Positions 27,701 through 36,380 are shown, counted from the first letter of the stretch. The stretch is DNA of 64,000 bases from an uncultured Lachnospiraceae bacterium (GCA_902786515.1 CADADA010000009.1:1-64000), one strand, 5' to 3'. A program made the numbers and translations. Notes: generated by a model from the letters alone, not told the origin.

Positions 27701-29604
27701 ACTGGAAACAGATTCAGGAACTTAAGGGTGATGCAACAGGTACTAATTTATGGCAGCTTACAAATGGTATTGAATACAAATTAAAGATATGTCCATATGT
27801 AAAATCAGGTGATAATCTTTATGAAGTGTCATCAGAAGAATTATCAATTACAACATATTCTAATAGTGTAATTTCAAATTTCAAAGATGTACCTGATTCA
27901 ATAGCCGTAACTCCTGGCGGCAGTCAGGCAGTATGCATTTACATAAATAAGGAATCATTTGAATTTTACATGGAAGATACAAGTATTGCAACAGTAGAAG
28001 AGACTTCACCAAACTGGGATTCAAAACTTGCAATTCAAGGTGTAAAAAACGGATTAACATATCTTGTAGTCAGGGGAAAAGATGAATTGCAATATACAAA
28101 AAGGGTTCCTGTATATGTAGGCGAGTTTGAATCGTTAACTTTGAATGGTGAAGGTGGAGTTAAATCAGTAAAATTAAGATGGAAGAGTGAAAAAACCGAT
28201 TCCATTACGGGATTCAGATTACAGAAAAACCAGACAACAGTGGTATATGTTCCGTTAGAAGAATGTACAAAAGAGACTATAGACAGTGAGGAATATTTTG
28301 TATATACATTTGCAGAATTACTGGATAACAAATCATATAAGTTTAGCGTAAAGCCGTATTTTGAAGGTGATGATGTTAAATTTTCCGGAGGCGGAAGCAG
28401 TACGATACAGGTATCAACTATGGAATATGTACTTGCTGAAAAAATAGAAGTTGAAGACAGCGTTGAGCTTGATGTAGATGATACTCATGAGTTTAAAGCT
28501 ACAGTTTTACCTGCAAATGTATCTGAGGGAAATATTGAGTGGATTCCATATGATGATACAGTTTTACAGGTATTATCTACAGGTACAAAGGAAGACGGAC
28601 AGAGCTATGCCGTTGTCAAAGCTTTAAAACCTGGAACTACGACACTCTCGGCAGTTGTAATGGATGATAACAGATTAACTAAAGACATTACTATAAAAAT
28701 AATCGGCAATGAACCTGAGACAACAACAAAGCCTGACGAAACAACAAAACAGGACGAGACAACAACAAAGCCTGACGAAACAACAAAACAGGACGAGACA
28801 ACAACAAAGTCTGACGAAACAACAAAACAGGACGAGGAGACTACAACCGACGAAGATACAGACAAAAATAGCAGGTATAATGTTAAGGGATTATACTATG
28901 TTGTTACAGGAAACAGGGCAGTATCAACAGTAGGTGCTAAGAATAAGAATATTAAAAACATTAATATTCCTGCGACAGTTAAGATAAAGGGTAGAACATA
29001 CAAAGTTACGTCAGTTGGAAAGAATGCGTTTAAAGGATATAAAAAAGCAAATAAAATAAATATTGGTAAAAATGTTAAGATTATCGGTAAAAATGCATTT
29101 AAGAATATTAATAAAAAAGCAGTATTCTTTATAACAAAGGGGAATGAAAAAATACTGAAGAAACTTAAGAAAACATCAACGGGTTATAAAAAAAGCATGA
29201 CTGTCAGGGTAAAGAATGGAACAAAATATGTCCGGTCAGGATATTACTATAAAGTAATATCAGCCGGTACCGTTGCCATAACAGGTGCTAAAAATAAAAA
29301 GTTAAAAGTAATTATTATTAATGATAAAGTAAACTTAGGTGGAATAACATATAAGGTTACGGCTATTACTAACGGAGCTTTTAAAAATTTAAAAAAAGTA
29401 ACAAAGATTGTTGTTGGCAAAAATGTAAGAAGTATTGGTGCAAGAGCATTTTATGGCCAGAGAAATTTAAAGTTAATAATATTGAAGACAAATCTGCTTA
29501 AAAAAGTAGGAACTTTGGCTGTAAAAGGAACACCAAAGAATGTTAAACTTTGTGCAGGTAAAAAATTCATAAAACGCTATAGAAGATTGTTTAGGTTGAA
29601 ATAG
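24778..29604 (+). CDS. Giant secreted beta-helix / Big2 / FnIII surface protein with Lys-rich LRR-like C-terminus
   Basis: 1608 residues. Signal peptide with cleavage near DAFA-DYS. Residues about 80-640 read as a right-handed parallel beta-helix of the pectate-lyase type (GDGGAGVYRI, many N-rich turns such as NNDMYSY, NNKIYYY). Residues about 770-850 and later stretches are bacterial Ig-like Big2 domains (SDESIATVTSTGIIQGVAPGT; TEIATVDENGLVTIVGQG), with FnIII-like domains between. Residues 1314-1352 form a Thr/Lys/Glu repeat linker, and residues about 1367-1608 a very Lys-rich LRR_5-like region (NKINIGKNVKIIGKNAF). GGAGG at 24764 could serve ATGs at 24774 or 24778; only the latter is in frame. 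Likely a cell-surface or secreted glycan-binding protein. I see no convincing catalytic residues. Confidence 0.8.
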   Translation: MKKTFLIMLIVTFVSLLSTDAFADYSRVDIQKENIPLSSMSVFKEYDYTFLKTFKYGTTYEGEVHAEFLTADKVLKGEDPRLIENAIVRTKGFHVVGDGGAGVYRITKDQKSGSIKMDSGLYATLIPDTTMIEGKKWAIVSSKQLGTYGNGEKGESDLLNATFATASFATDAEDIFRGIAYIPAGEYKATGHVEFTSHDINIVGEGDDTIIFTDNDYTVWYEFFMFGWGAKNLYIADMRVEAREVDMSKYYRQVVLIDSENCYFYHFNMNIPQEAFSKDYYVDKQYTNFTFYTGNKDCTLDNCTMELMCGTYRGANLGILDFWKRGEENITVMNCTLHDDARDEQVGIFSLHMAEESFIRNVNFINNDMYSYQPLDESAAGGHRTMCFTVAYNDSLNVENIRIAGNHFRGMVDSQFFTFGNVKKCVIENNTIEENCTQNHGASVFLSSIGDQEDLQVRNNEIYMYGNGKANIMSGKGIFDNNKVVLAGSLNSIGYNNCKVTNNKITALARIGGLVSCAPVCNNNTLIAYTNISDYLGLLTGSKENAIPKFEFNNNKIYYYRSSKYNSGAWGALIKLQGYYADDFEITGNTYVVPNQFLYDGDSRIAKYRGLFYLRDASFDTCTIKDNVLQGVCPYVAYGTKEEIRNKIPKEEFEKNNTISEYTYDAEKSPCTNIDIMQNGEIVRHIYTTDSTVKLTTNEGDDVEWIPSLECMASVDKGLVTRKMYGDVTIFATTKNGDIATIETEEGTKTDTTKHMYAQCVIHFDEAKATDIELESDEITLQPGKKNRVVYSVLPVDKVTQKVTWETSDESIATVTSTGIIQGVAPGTCTVTCTSDAGSNLKKEIKVTVNELTVKQMYMNKSYLDSLKIGDTYQLKVVGYSPSEAANQGVSRWESRNTEIATVDENGLVTIVGQGAVDVRAYSMDEYCYTSCRFVITPAKLTGITETHTDKSITLSWDAAKNLTGIHIYQYKDSDWKQIQELKGDATGTNLWQLTNGIEYKLKICPYVKSGDNLYEVSSEELSITTYSNSVISNFKDVPDSIAVTPGGSQAVCIYINKESFEFYMEDTSIATVEETSPNWDSKLAIQGVKNGLTYLVVRGKDELQYTKRVPVYVGEFESLTLNGEGGVKSVKLRWKSEKTDSITGFRLQKNQTTVVYVPLEECTKETIDSEEYFVYTFAELLDNKSYKFSVKPYFEGDDVKFSGGGSSTIQVSTMEYVLAEKIEVEDSVELDVDDTHEFKATVLPANVSEGNIEWIPYDDTVLQVLSTGTKEDGQSYAVVKALKPGTTTLSAVVMDDNRLTKDITIKIIGNEPETTTKPDETTKQDETTTKPDETTKQDETTTKSDETTKQDEETTTDEDTDKNSRYNVKGLYYVVTGNRAVSTVGAKNKNIKNINIPATVKIKGRTYKVTSVGKNAFKGYKKANKINIGKNVKIIGKNAFKNINKKAVFFITKGNEKILKKLKKTSTGYKKSMTVRVKNGTKYVRSGYYYKVISAGTVAITGAKNKKLKVIIINDKVNLGGITYKVTAITNGAFKNLKKVTKIVVGKNVRSIGARAFYGQRNLKLIILKTNLLKKVGTLAVKGTPKNVKLCAGKKFIKRYRRLFRLK
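28717..28833 (+). repeat. 39-bp in-frame tandem repeat, three units (ETTTKPDETTKQD)
   Basis: Three consecutive 13-codon units, the third with Ser in place of Pro. It is a spacer similar in composition to the KPEETTT linker of the other large surface protein. Confidence 0.95.
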
Positions 29605-29615
29605 TGATTTAGTAG

Positions 29616-29664
29616 AAGTCCGGTCACAATGATATTTGGTTCATTGTGATCGGACTTAATTTAA
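29616..29664 (+). terminator. Terminator of the beta-helix surface-protein gene
   Basis: AAGTCCGGTCACAATGA (29616-29632) pairs with TCATTGTGATCGGACTT (29641-29657), one mismatch, followed by AATTT. Confidence 0.8.
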
Positions 29665-29741
29665 CGGTGCGAAGCTGTACTAGTATAGTGAATAATAAGT
29701 AACTGATACATTACACAGCGAAATCTGTGGGGACGGTTTCA

Positions 29742-29895
29742 CGTACGTATGATTTTCTGATAATGTCAAAATGATACGTAGGACTCTATCGTTTACTACG
29801 TATCATTATACAAAAACGCCAAAGTGATACGTAGGATTCCGACATTTACTACGTATGATATTCTAAAAACCCAAAAATTATACGTAACATGGATT
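29742..29895. repeat. Tandem 53-bp repeats with internal palindromes
   Basis: TGATACGTAGG begins at 29772 and 29825, and a diverged copy (TTATACGTAA) begins at 29878. The companion TACGTATGAT/TACGTATCAT occurs at about 29746, 29799 and 29852. Thus the unit TGATACGTAG-N17-CTACGTATCA plus a C/A-rich spacer repeats with a 53-bp period. Each unit can form a hairpin. The remaining part of this 560-base intergenic stretch (29665-29741 and 29896-30089) holds nothing I recognise. Confidence 0.75.
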
Positions 29896-30089
29896 ATCCC
29901 TACTTATCCATTATAGAAAAATTGAAAATAGTGCGTAAAAACCACAGTTGCAGATGTATGAATACTCATAATCAACCAAGTGTATTAGTTATTTATTATT
30001 CGCTCTACTACCTGCTTTTAACCTCCGCTTTATTTACTAATAAAAACGGTTTGTAGAACAATAAAAAAATTCTTTTTCACATAAACCCA

Positions 30090-30119
30090 TTGACATACTA
30101 GACAGGTAGGTTATATACT
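30090..30119 (+). promoter_or_regulatory. Promoter of the rrf2-suf operon with possible operator
   Basis: TTGACA (30090-30095), an 18-base spacer and TATACT (30114-30119). The spacer contains CTAGACAGGTAG, a short imperfect dyad (CTA-N6-TAG) that could be an Rrf2 binding site overlapping the promoter. The promoter is clear; the operator is a guess. Confidence 0.7.
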
Positions 30120-30165
30120 ATCTATACTTGAAATAAGAAATGTGGAAGTTCGGAGGTGAAGAAAC

Positions 30166-30588
30166 ATGATGATATCGACAAAGGGGAGATATGCCCTGAG
30201 AGTAATGGTGGATTTGGCAGAGGGAGATATGGATGGATATATGCCGTTAAAAGAGATTGCTGCTAATCAGGGAATATCGTTAAAGTATCTTGAAAGCATT
30301 ACGGGACTGTTGTCAAAGGCTCACATGGTTGAGAGTGCCAGCGGTAAAGGTGGTGGCTACAGACTGACAAAAAAAGCCTCCGAATACAAAGTGGGAGATA
30401 TATTGAGAGTGGTAGAAGGCGATTTATCACCGGTAACCTGCCTTGAGAATGAGGGCAGCAAATGTGAACGCAGGAATTTATGTTATGTCCTTCCGTTTTG
30501 GATCGGACTTGAGAAAACCATTAATGATTACATTGATTCACATACCCTGGAGGATGTAATCCGAATGAAAAATGAGAATATAGATTGA
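30166..30588 (+). CDS. Rrf2-family (IscR-like) Fe-S regulator of the suf operon
   Basis: 140 residues: an N-terminal winged helix with the family start MISTKGRYALRVMVDLA and recognition helix ISLKYLESITGLL, then three cysteines Cys92, Cys100 and Cys106 in VTCLENEGSKCERRNLC that can hold a [2Fe-2S] cluster as in IscR. GGAGGTG lies 7 bases before the ATG. It overlaps the ribosome site of sufC and is the first gene of the operon, so it very likely senses Fe-S status and represses its own operon. Spacing of the cysteines (8 and 6) differs slightly from E. coli IscR. Confidence 0.9.
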   Translation: MMISTKGRYALRVMVDLAEGDMDGYMPLKEIAANQGISLKYLESITGLLSKAHMVESASGKGGGYRLTKKASEYKVGDILRVVEGDLSPVTCLENEGSKCERRNLCYVLPFWIGLEKTINDYIDSHTLEDVIRMKNENID

Positions 30589-30605
30589 AAGGAAACATCA
30601 CTGAT

Positions 30606-31346
30606 ATGAGTTTGTTAGAAGTAAAAGATTTATATGTAAATGTAGAAGAAAATGAGATATTAAAAGGAATCAATCTTGAGGTTGGAAATGATGAGACACA
30701 TGTATTGATGGGACCTAACGGGACAGGAAAGTCCACACTGGGATATGCGATAACGGGCAATCCTAATTACACGGTTACATCAGGAAAGATTATGTTTGAT
30801 GGTGAGGATATTACAGAGATGTCTGTGAATGAGCGTGCAAAAAAAGGAATCTTTTTATCATTCCAGAATCCTTTGGAAGTACCGGGAGTTACATTGAGTG
30901 CATTTATCAGAAGTGCACTTGAACAGAAGACCGGAAAAAGAATGAGATTGTTTGAATACAAAAAACGTCTGAGTGAGACTATGAAACTATTGTCAATGGA
31001 CGAGTCTTATGCGGACAGAGATTTAAATGTAGGATTTTCCGGCGGTGAAAAAAAGAAGGCAGAGATATTGCAGATGCTTATGTTAGAGCCAAAGCTTGCC
31101 ATATTGGATGAGACGGATTCAGGACTTGATGTGGATGCGGTAAAGACAGTCTCAAACGGAATACGTATATACAAGGAACAATGCAAGGGCAGTCTTCTTA
31201 TTATCACACACAGCACCAGAATTTTGGAATCACTTAAGGTGGATGCAACTCATGTTATGGAGAGTGGTGTAATAGTGAGAGATGGAGACGCATCTTTGAT
31301 AAATGAAATTAACGAGAACGGATTTGAAGATATTGCAAAAGTGTGA
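30606..31346 (+). CDS. sufC: SufC, ABC-type ATPase of the SUF Fe-S assembly system
   Basis: The ATG at 30606 (MSLLEVKDLYV) follows AAAGGA at the end of the rrf2 gene. The ABC ATPase has Walker A GPNGTGKST, the SufC-type signature FSGGEKKKAEI and Walker B LAILDETDSGLD, where the Asp-Glu-Thr-Asp form is typical of SufC. It powers the SufBCD scaffold in the cytoplasm. The next gene is sufB. Confidence 0.95.
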   Translation: MSLLEVKDLYVNVEENEILKGINLEVGNDETHVLMGPNGTGKSTLGYAITGNPNYTVTSGKIMFDGEDITEMSVNERAKKGIFLSFQNPLEVPGVTLSAFIRSALEQKTGKRMRLFEYKKRLSETMKLLSMDESYADRDLNVGFSGGEKKKAEILQMLMLEPKLAILDETDSGLDVDAVKTVSNGIRIYKEQCKGSLLIITHSTRILESLKVDATHVMESGVIVRDGDASLINEINENGFEDIAKV

Positions 31347-31390
31347 AAATAAACTTTTCACACAATAGTTTATAGAAAGGGCAGATTAGT

Positions 31391-32797
31391 GTGAAAGAAA
31401 AAAGCTATGTTGAAGATATAAATAGAAGCATCTACGATATTAAAGATGAAGAAAAGGATGCTTACAGAATTGAAGAAGGTCTGACAAAAGAGATTGTGGA
31501 AAAATTATCCTCAGAAAAAAATGACCCTGAATGGATGAAAGAATTCAGATTAAAGGCTCTTGAGACATACAACAAATTAGGAGTTCCGGATTGGGGCCCG
31601 TCGATTGAAGGACTTGATATGGAGCATATTGTTACCTATGTCAGACCAAATACAAAAATGCAGGGAAGCTGGGATGAGGTTCCACAGGATATTAAAGACA
31701 CGTTTGACCGCCTCGGCATTCCGCAGGCAGAGAGAAAATCATTAGCCGGCGTGGGAGCACAGTATGATTCTGAGCTTGTTTATCATAATGTGAGAGATGA
31801 TGTTGCTAAGCAGGGCGTTGTCTATACGGATATGGAAAGTGCATTGACCGGAGAGTATGCGGATATGGTAAAAGAGCATTTTATGAAACTTGTTACTCCG
31901 GCGGACCACAAGTTTGCAGCACTCCATGGAGCAGTGTGGTCAGGTGGTTCTTTCGTGTACGTGCCAAAGGGAGTTCAGGTTGAGATTCCTTTGCAGTCAT
32001 ACTTCAGACTGAACGCAAAAGGCGCAGGACAATTTGAACATACTCTGATAATAGTTGATGAAGGTGCGAGTCTTCATTTTATAGAGGGATGTTCGGCTCC
32101 AAAGTACAACGTGGCAAATCTTCATGCCGGTTGTGTGGAATTGTTTGTAAAAAAGAATGCAAAACTCAGATACTCAACTATCGAAAACTGGTCAAAGAAT
32201 ATGTACAATCTGAACACAAAAAGAGTGATTGTAGACGAAGGCGGAACAATAGAGTGGGTTTCAGGTTCGTTTGGTTCTCATGTAAGTTACCTGTATCCTA
32301 TGAGTGTGTTAAAAGGAGATAACTCAAAGATGGAATTTACGGGAGTTACTTTTGCGGCAAACGGTCAGAATCTTGATACCGGAGCAAAAGTTGTTCACAT
32401 CGGTAAGAATACTTCATCATATATGAATACGCGTTCAATCAGTAAGGGCGGAGGTATCAGTACCTTTAGAAGCAGTGTGGTTGTTAAGAAAAGTGCAAAG
32501 CATTCAAAGTCAGCTGTTTCATGCCAGTCTCTTATGCTGGATTCAGAGTCGCGCTCGGATACAATACCTGCAATGGATATCAGAACGAAGGATGCGGCAA
32601 TAGGACATGAGGCAAAGATAGGAAGCATTAGTGATGATGCCGTGTTTTATCTGATGTCCAGAGGAATGAGTGAAGAGGATGCAAGAGCATTGATTGTAAG
32701 TGGATTTGCAGATAATGTATCAAAAGAGCTGCCATTGGAGTATGCAGTAGAGATGAATAACCTGATACGTCTTGAGATGGTCGGTACGGTTGGTTAG
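31391..32797 (+). CDS. sufB: SufB, scaffold subunit of SufBCD
   Basis: 468 residues starting at a GTG preceded by GAAAGGG. Characteristic blocks are VPKGVQVEIPLQSYFRLN, IIVDEGASLHFIEGCSAP and IENWSKNMYNLNTKR, and near the C-terminus DIRTKDAAIGHEAKIGSIS with RGMSEEDARALIVSGF. Right-handed beta-helix scaffold on which [4Fe-4S] clusters are built. sufD overlaps its last base region. Confidence 0.95.
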   Translation: MKEKSYVEDINRSIYDIKDEEKDAYRIEEGLTKEIVEKLSSEKNDPEWMKEFRLKALETYNKLGVPDWGPSIEGLDMEHIVTYVRPNTKMQGSWDEVPQDIKDTFDRLGIPQAERKSLAGVGAQYDSELVYHNVRDDVAKQGVVYTDMESALTGEYADMVKEHFMKLVTPADHKFAALHGAVWSGGSFVYVPKGVQVEIPLQSYFRLNAKGAGQFEHTLIIVDEGASLHFIEGCSAPKYNVANLHAGCVELFVKKNAKLRYSTIENWSKNMYNLNTKRVIVDEGGTIEWVSGSFGSHVSYLYPMSVLKGDNSKMEFTGVTFAANGQNLDTGAKVVHIGKNTSSYMNTRSISKGGGISTFRSSVVVKKSAKHSKSAVSCQSLMLDSESRSDTIPAMDIRTKDAAIGHEAKIGSISDDAVFYLMSRGMSEEDARALIVSGFADNVSKELPLEYAVEMNNLIRLEMVGTVG

Positions 32798-32820
32798 TGA
32801 AAAAGGAGCGTGTGAAGAAA

Positions 32821-33711
32821 ATGGAAAAAAACAGAATCATTAATAAGCTGCCGGCAAAGACATGGTATTGGCTGAATGTAAATGAAGCAAAGCTAGAATG
32901 GAATGATGCATCAGAATTACCTGAAACCGTGATAACATCAGGAGATGAGAGTATTTGTATAGAGTCAGATAATGCATATTCTGAGAAGACAGTGAAGATT
33001 GCACCTGATAAAGGTCAGGAAGTGACAGTGTACATGGATTATCAGTTTAACGGAAATTTAGAGGTTCGTACAGAGTTGAATGCAGTTGAAGACTCCGTTA
33101 TAAAACTTGTTCAGGTACAACATACAAAATCAGACTCCGTTTTGTATAATAGGATTAAAGGTGAATGTACCGGAAATGGAAGAATTGAGATTATACAGGT
33201 ACTTCTGGGTGAAGGTGACGTTTACACCGAAGATGCCATAGATTTGGTGGGTGAAGAAAGCAGCTTAAAAATTGATATAGGATATGTCGGACAAAAAAAT
33301 CAAAAGACAGATATTAATGTAGTTGCAAATCATTTTGGAAAAAAGACTCTTACGGATATTACAGTTTCAGGTGCACTGCGGGATGCTGCACAAAAGACAT
33401 TTAAGGGGACCATAGATTTTAAAAATGGCTCCACTGATTCAGTGGGAAATGAAAATGAAACAGTGCTGTTGCTCGGAGATGACATAGTCAACAAATCGGT
33501 TCCGCTCATTTTATGTGCAGAAGAAAATGTGGTTGGAAATCACGGAGCGAGTATCGGTGACTTGGATGAGGATACATTATTTTATTTTGAAAGCAGAGGA
33601 ATTGATAAAGAAACTGCAGAAAACATTATGGCAAATGCAGCAATCAGCAGAGTTGTTAATCTGATTCAGGATGAGTCAGTCAGGGAGAGTCTGCTGACAG
33701 AAATCAAGTAA
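32821..33711 (+). CDS. sufD: SufD, partner scaffold of SufB
   Basis: A SufD-like protein, diverged in the middle but with the SufB/D C-terminal core (FKGTIDFKNGSTDSVGNENE, NHGASIGDLDEDTLFYFESRGID). The start is uncertain: AAGGAG at 32803-32808 lies 3 bases before a GTG (32812) and 12 before the ATG (32821). About 297 residues, shorter than proteobacterial SufD, as usual in Clostridia. It follows sufB and precedes sufS in the same operon. Confidence 0.85.
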   Translation: MEKNRIINKLPAKTWYWLNVNEAKLEWNDASELPETVITSGDESICIESDNAYSEKTVKIAPDKGQEVTVYMDYQFNGNLEVRTELNAVEDSVIKLVQVQHTKSDSVLYNRIKGECTGNGRIEIIQVLLGEGDVYTEDAIDLVGEESSLKIDIGYVGQKNQKTDINVVANHFGKKTLTDITVSGALRDAAQKTFKGTIDFKNGSTDSVGNENETVLLLGDDIVNKSVPLILCAEENVVGNHGASIGDLDEDTLFYFESRGIDKETAENIMANAAISRVVNLIQDESVRESLLTEIK

Positions 33712-33721
33712 AGGATGGGTG

Positions 33722-34936
33722 ATGGATATGGATTATAGACAGGATTTTCCACTTATAGCAAGTGAACGGACGATTTATATTGACAATGCGGCGACAGCGC
33801 AAAGACCGCAGTGTGTCATCGATGCGGAAATGGATTTTTACATGAACCATAATGCAAATCCTTTAAGGGGAACATATCCTTTAAGCATCGAAGCGACTGA
33901 TGTATACGAGAATGCAAGAAAAACGGTAAAGAATTTTATTAACGCCGATTCTCTGGCAGAAGTGATATTTACAAGAAACACGTCTGAAAGTATCAATCTT
34001 GTGGCATATAGTTATGGATTGTCAAAGATTGAAGAGGGTGATGAAGTCGTAGTTTCTATTATGGAACATCACAGTAACATGCTTCCATGGCAGATGGCAG
34101 CCAGACAAAAAAAGGCAGTTTTAAAGTATTTGTACTGCGAAAAAGATGGAAGTCTTGATATGAATAAGGTGGAATCCCTGATTACTGATAAGACAAAGTT
34201 AGTAGCAATTACACAGGTTTCAAATGTACTTGGAAGAGTTAATGACGTTAAAACGATTGCAGAGATTGCTCATAAAAGAGGCGCAGTTATCGTAGTAGAC
34301 GGAGCACAAAGTATTCCGCATATGCCGGTTGATGTTAAGGAACTGGATGTTGATTTCTTCGCTTTTTCCGGACATAAACTGTATGGACCTATGGGAATTG
34401 GTGTGTTATATGGAAAAAAAGAACTTTTAGAAGAAATGCCGCCTTTTCTGACAGGTGGAGAGATGATAGATTCAGTTACGATTGACGGAGCGGTATATGC
34501 AGAGCTTCCTCATAAATTTGAAGCCGGTACTGTGAATGCAGCCGGAGCGGCAGGACTTGATGCAGCAATCCGTTATGTTCAGTCTGTGGGTTATGATTAT
34601 ATGAGAGAAAGAGAACTTGCCGTGACGGACAGAGCAGTGAAAGGGTTACTGGATATTCCGCATGTTCATGTAATTGGTTCTGAGAAAGCTGACGAACATA
34701 CCGGAATTGTCACGTTTACGGTGGATGATGTACATCCCCATGACGTAAGTGAGGTATTGATATCAGATGGAGTATCAGTAAGAGCAGGACATCACTGCGC
34801 ACAGCCGCTTCTTAGTTATCTTGGCGTAAATGCTACTACAAGGGCAAGCTTTATGTTTTACAACACGGAAAAGGAAGTGGACGCATTTCTGGCAAGTGTT
34901 AAAACTGTAAGAGAGAGGTTAGGATATCATGAGTAG
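33722..34936 (+). CDS. sufS: SufS-type cysteine desulfurase
   Basis: About 404 residues of the group II desulfurase family. The start region is YIDNAATAQRPQCVID, the PLP-lysine segment is FFAFSGHKLYGPMGIGVLYG, and the active-site loop is RAGHHCAQPLL with the catalytic Cys. It delivers sulfur from L-cysteine to SufU for cluster assembly. Several ATG/GTG starts cluster at 33719-33728; the ATG at 33722 has the best spacing to AAAGG. It overlaps sufU by 8 bases, so the two are translationally coupled. Confidence 0.95.
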   Translation: MDMDYRQDFPLIASERTIYIDNAATAQRPQCVIDAEMDFYMNHNANPLRGTYPLSIEATDVYENARKTVKNFINADSLAEVIFTRNTSESINLVAYSYGLSKIEEGDEVVVSIMEHHSNMLPWQMAARQKKAVLKYLYCEKDGSLDMNKVESLITDKTKLVAITQVSNVLGRVNDVKTIAEIAHKRGAVIVVDGAQSIPHMPVDVKELDVDFFAFSGHKLYGPMGIGVLYGKKELLEEMPPFLTGGEMIDSVTIDGAVYAELPHKFEAGTVNAAGAAGLDAAIRYVQSVGYDYMRERELAVTDRAVKGLLDIPHVHVIGSEKADEHTGIVTFTVDDVHPHDVSEVLISDGVSVRAGHHCAQPLLSYLGVNATTRASFMFYNTEKEVDAFLASVKTVRERLGYHE

Positions 34937-35354
34937 TAATATATATAATGAAATTTTAACAGAACATAATATCAGACCTGAGTTTAAATATGATATGGAA
35001 GATGCAGATATTGTGCTGGAGGGTGTTAATCCAAGCTGTGGTGATAATATCTGGCTCAAGCTGAAGCTGGATGGTGATGTCATAGCCGATGGTTCATTTA
35101 TCGGAACTGGATGTGCCATTTCACAGGCATCGGCTGATATTATGCTCGGAATGATTATTGGAAAGAAAAAAGATGAAGCACTTCAGATGGCAGAACTTTT
35201 TATGAAGATGATTAAAGGTGAAGCTACGGATGAAGAGATAGACAGTCTTGAAGAAGCGTCAGCGTTAAAGGATATTGCACACATGCCGGCAAGGGTGAAG
35301 TGTGCCGTACTGGGATGGAGAACACTCAAGGAAGCAATAGACAATTCTCTGTAA
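34929..35354 (+). CDS. sufU: SufU, zinc-dependent sulfurtransferase
   Basis: 141 residues with the zinc ligands Cys37, Asp39 (NPSCGD), Cys62 (GTGCAIS) and Cys125 (RVKCAVL). The insertion MIKGEATDEEIDSLEE between the last two is diagnostic for SufU rather than IscU. Known role: accepts persulfide from SufS and passes sulfur to SufBCD. Last gene of the suf operon. Confidence 0.95.
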   Translation: MSSNIYNEILTEHNIRPEFKYDMEDADIVLEGVNPSCGDNIWLKLKLDGDVIADGSFIGTGCAISQASADIMLGMIIGKKKDEALQMAELFMKMIKGEATDEEIDSLEEASALKDIAHMPARVKCAVLGWRTLKEAIDNSL

Positions 35355-35408
35355 TTGATGGTATAATGTGTTTAAAAGGATTTTTTGGAATGGGAAGGAA
35401 AACACGTT

Positions 35409-36380
35409 ATGGAAAAAGAAAAATTTATGGGGATGGTAGAGTATCTTAGAGGAAAGAATGTATTTGTCCAGACACATAATTTCCCTGATCCTGATGCTAT
35501 TGGAGCAGGAGCGGGACTTGTCGGATTATTAAAGCATTTTGGTATAGATTCTACACTTTGTTATGTAGGCCAGATTGACAGAGTTAATACAAAAAAAATG
35601 ACAGAGCTGTGTAAAATCAGTTTGTATCCCGAAGAAAAACTGCCTGTGGAGATGAAATCAGAAGACCCGATTATCTGTGTTGATTCGCAGAAAGGCGGGG
35701 GAAATATATTGGATTTACCGGGAGATGAGATTGCCTGCATTGACCATCATCCGTTAGTGGGCGGTGAGGATTATATTTATCTTGATGTGAGACAGGTTGG
35801 AAGCTGCAGTACGATTATTGCAGGATACTATTCAGAGCTAGGAATCCAGCCGGATGAATTAACGGCAACTGCGATGCTTTACGGACTTAAGATGGATACT
35901 ATGCATTTTACAAGAGGTGTTACTCCGTATGATATAGATATGTATGCGTTTTTGTATCCGTATGCTTCTAATGAAATATTGACAGATTTATCAATTAACA
36001 GTATTGAGCTGGATGATTTGAAAGCGTATGGTTCGGCTATTGAGAACATATATGTATACGATAAAATCGGATTTGTAGGGATTCCTTTTGCCTGTCCTGA
36101 TGCCCAGATAGCTATTATAGCTGATTTTATTCTGGCATTGGAGGAGGTCGATGTTGCAGTAATTTATGCAACCCGTACAGATGGAATCAAATTCTCAGTC
36201 CGTTCAGAGATTAAATCAGTAGATGCAGGAAAATTGGTGGTTAAGGCTATATCTGATATCGGTTTCGGCGGCGGTCATGCATTTATGGCAGGCGGATTCA
36301 TACCTGAAAAGAATGTGGAACAATTGGGAGAACGTATTGATGAAGAAATTCGAGGCAGATTTTTAAAGCATATTGTATAA
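35409..36380 (+). CDS. DHH/DHHA1-family phosphoesterase
   Basis: The ATG at 35409 is preceded by GGAAGGA. The DHH motifs are HNFPDPDAIGAG, VDSQ, CIDHHP and GSCSTIIAGY, and a C-terminal DHHA1 part has GFGGGHAFMAGGFIP. The family hydrolyses short RNAs, cyclic dinucleotide breakdown products or pAp (NrnA-like), with Mn ions. No GGDEF or membrane region is present, so it is not GdpP. A TATAAT at 35362 may give a separate promoter from the suf operon. Next gene is 29 bases downstream. Confidence 0.85.
   Translation: MEKEKFMGMVEYLRGKNVFVQTHNFPDPDAIGAGAGLVGLLKHFGIDSTLCYVGQIDRVNTKKMTELCKISLYPEEKLPVEMKSEDPIICVDSQKGGGNILDLPGDEIACIDHHPLVGGEDYIYLDVRQVGSCSTIIAGYYSELGIQPDELTATAMLYGLKMDTMHFTRGVTPYDIDMYAFLYPYASNEILTDLSINSIELDDLKAYGSAIENIYVYDKIGFVGIPFACPDAQIAIIADFILALEEVDVAVIYATRTDGIKFSVRSEIKSVDAGKLVVKAISDIGFGGGHAFMAGGFIPEKNVEQLGERIDEEIRGRFLKHIV

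Noticed and set aside
29742..29895. CRISPR array
   Set aside because: The spacers are not unique: the whole 53-bp unit repeats, palindromes included, only about three periods occur, and there are no cas genes.
29605..30165. tRNA or riboswitch in the long intergenic gap
   Set aside because: No cloverleaf, CCA-type end or known aptamer core was recognisable; only the terminator, the 53-bp repeats and the rrf2 promoter can be supported.
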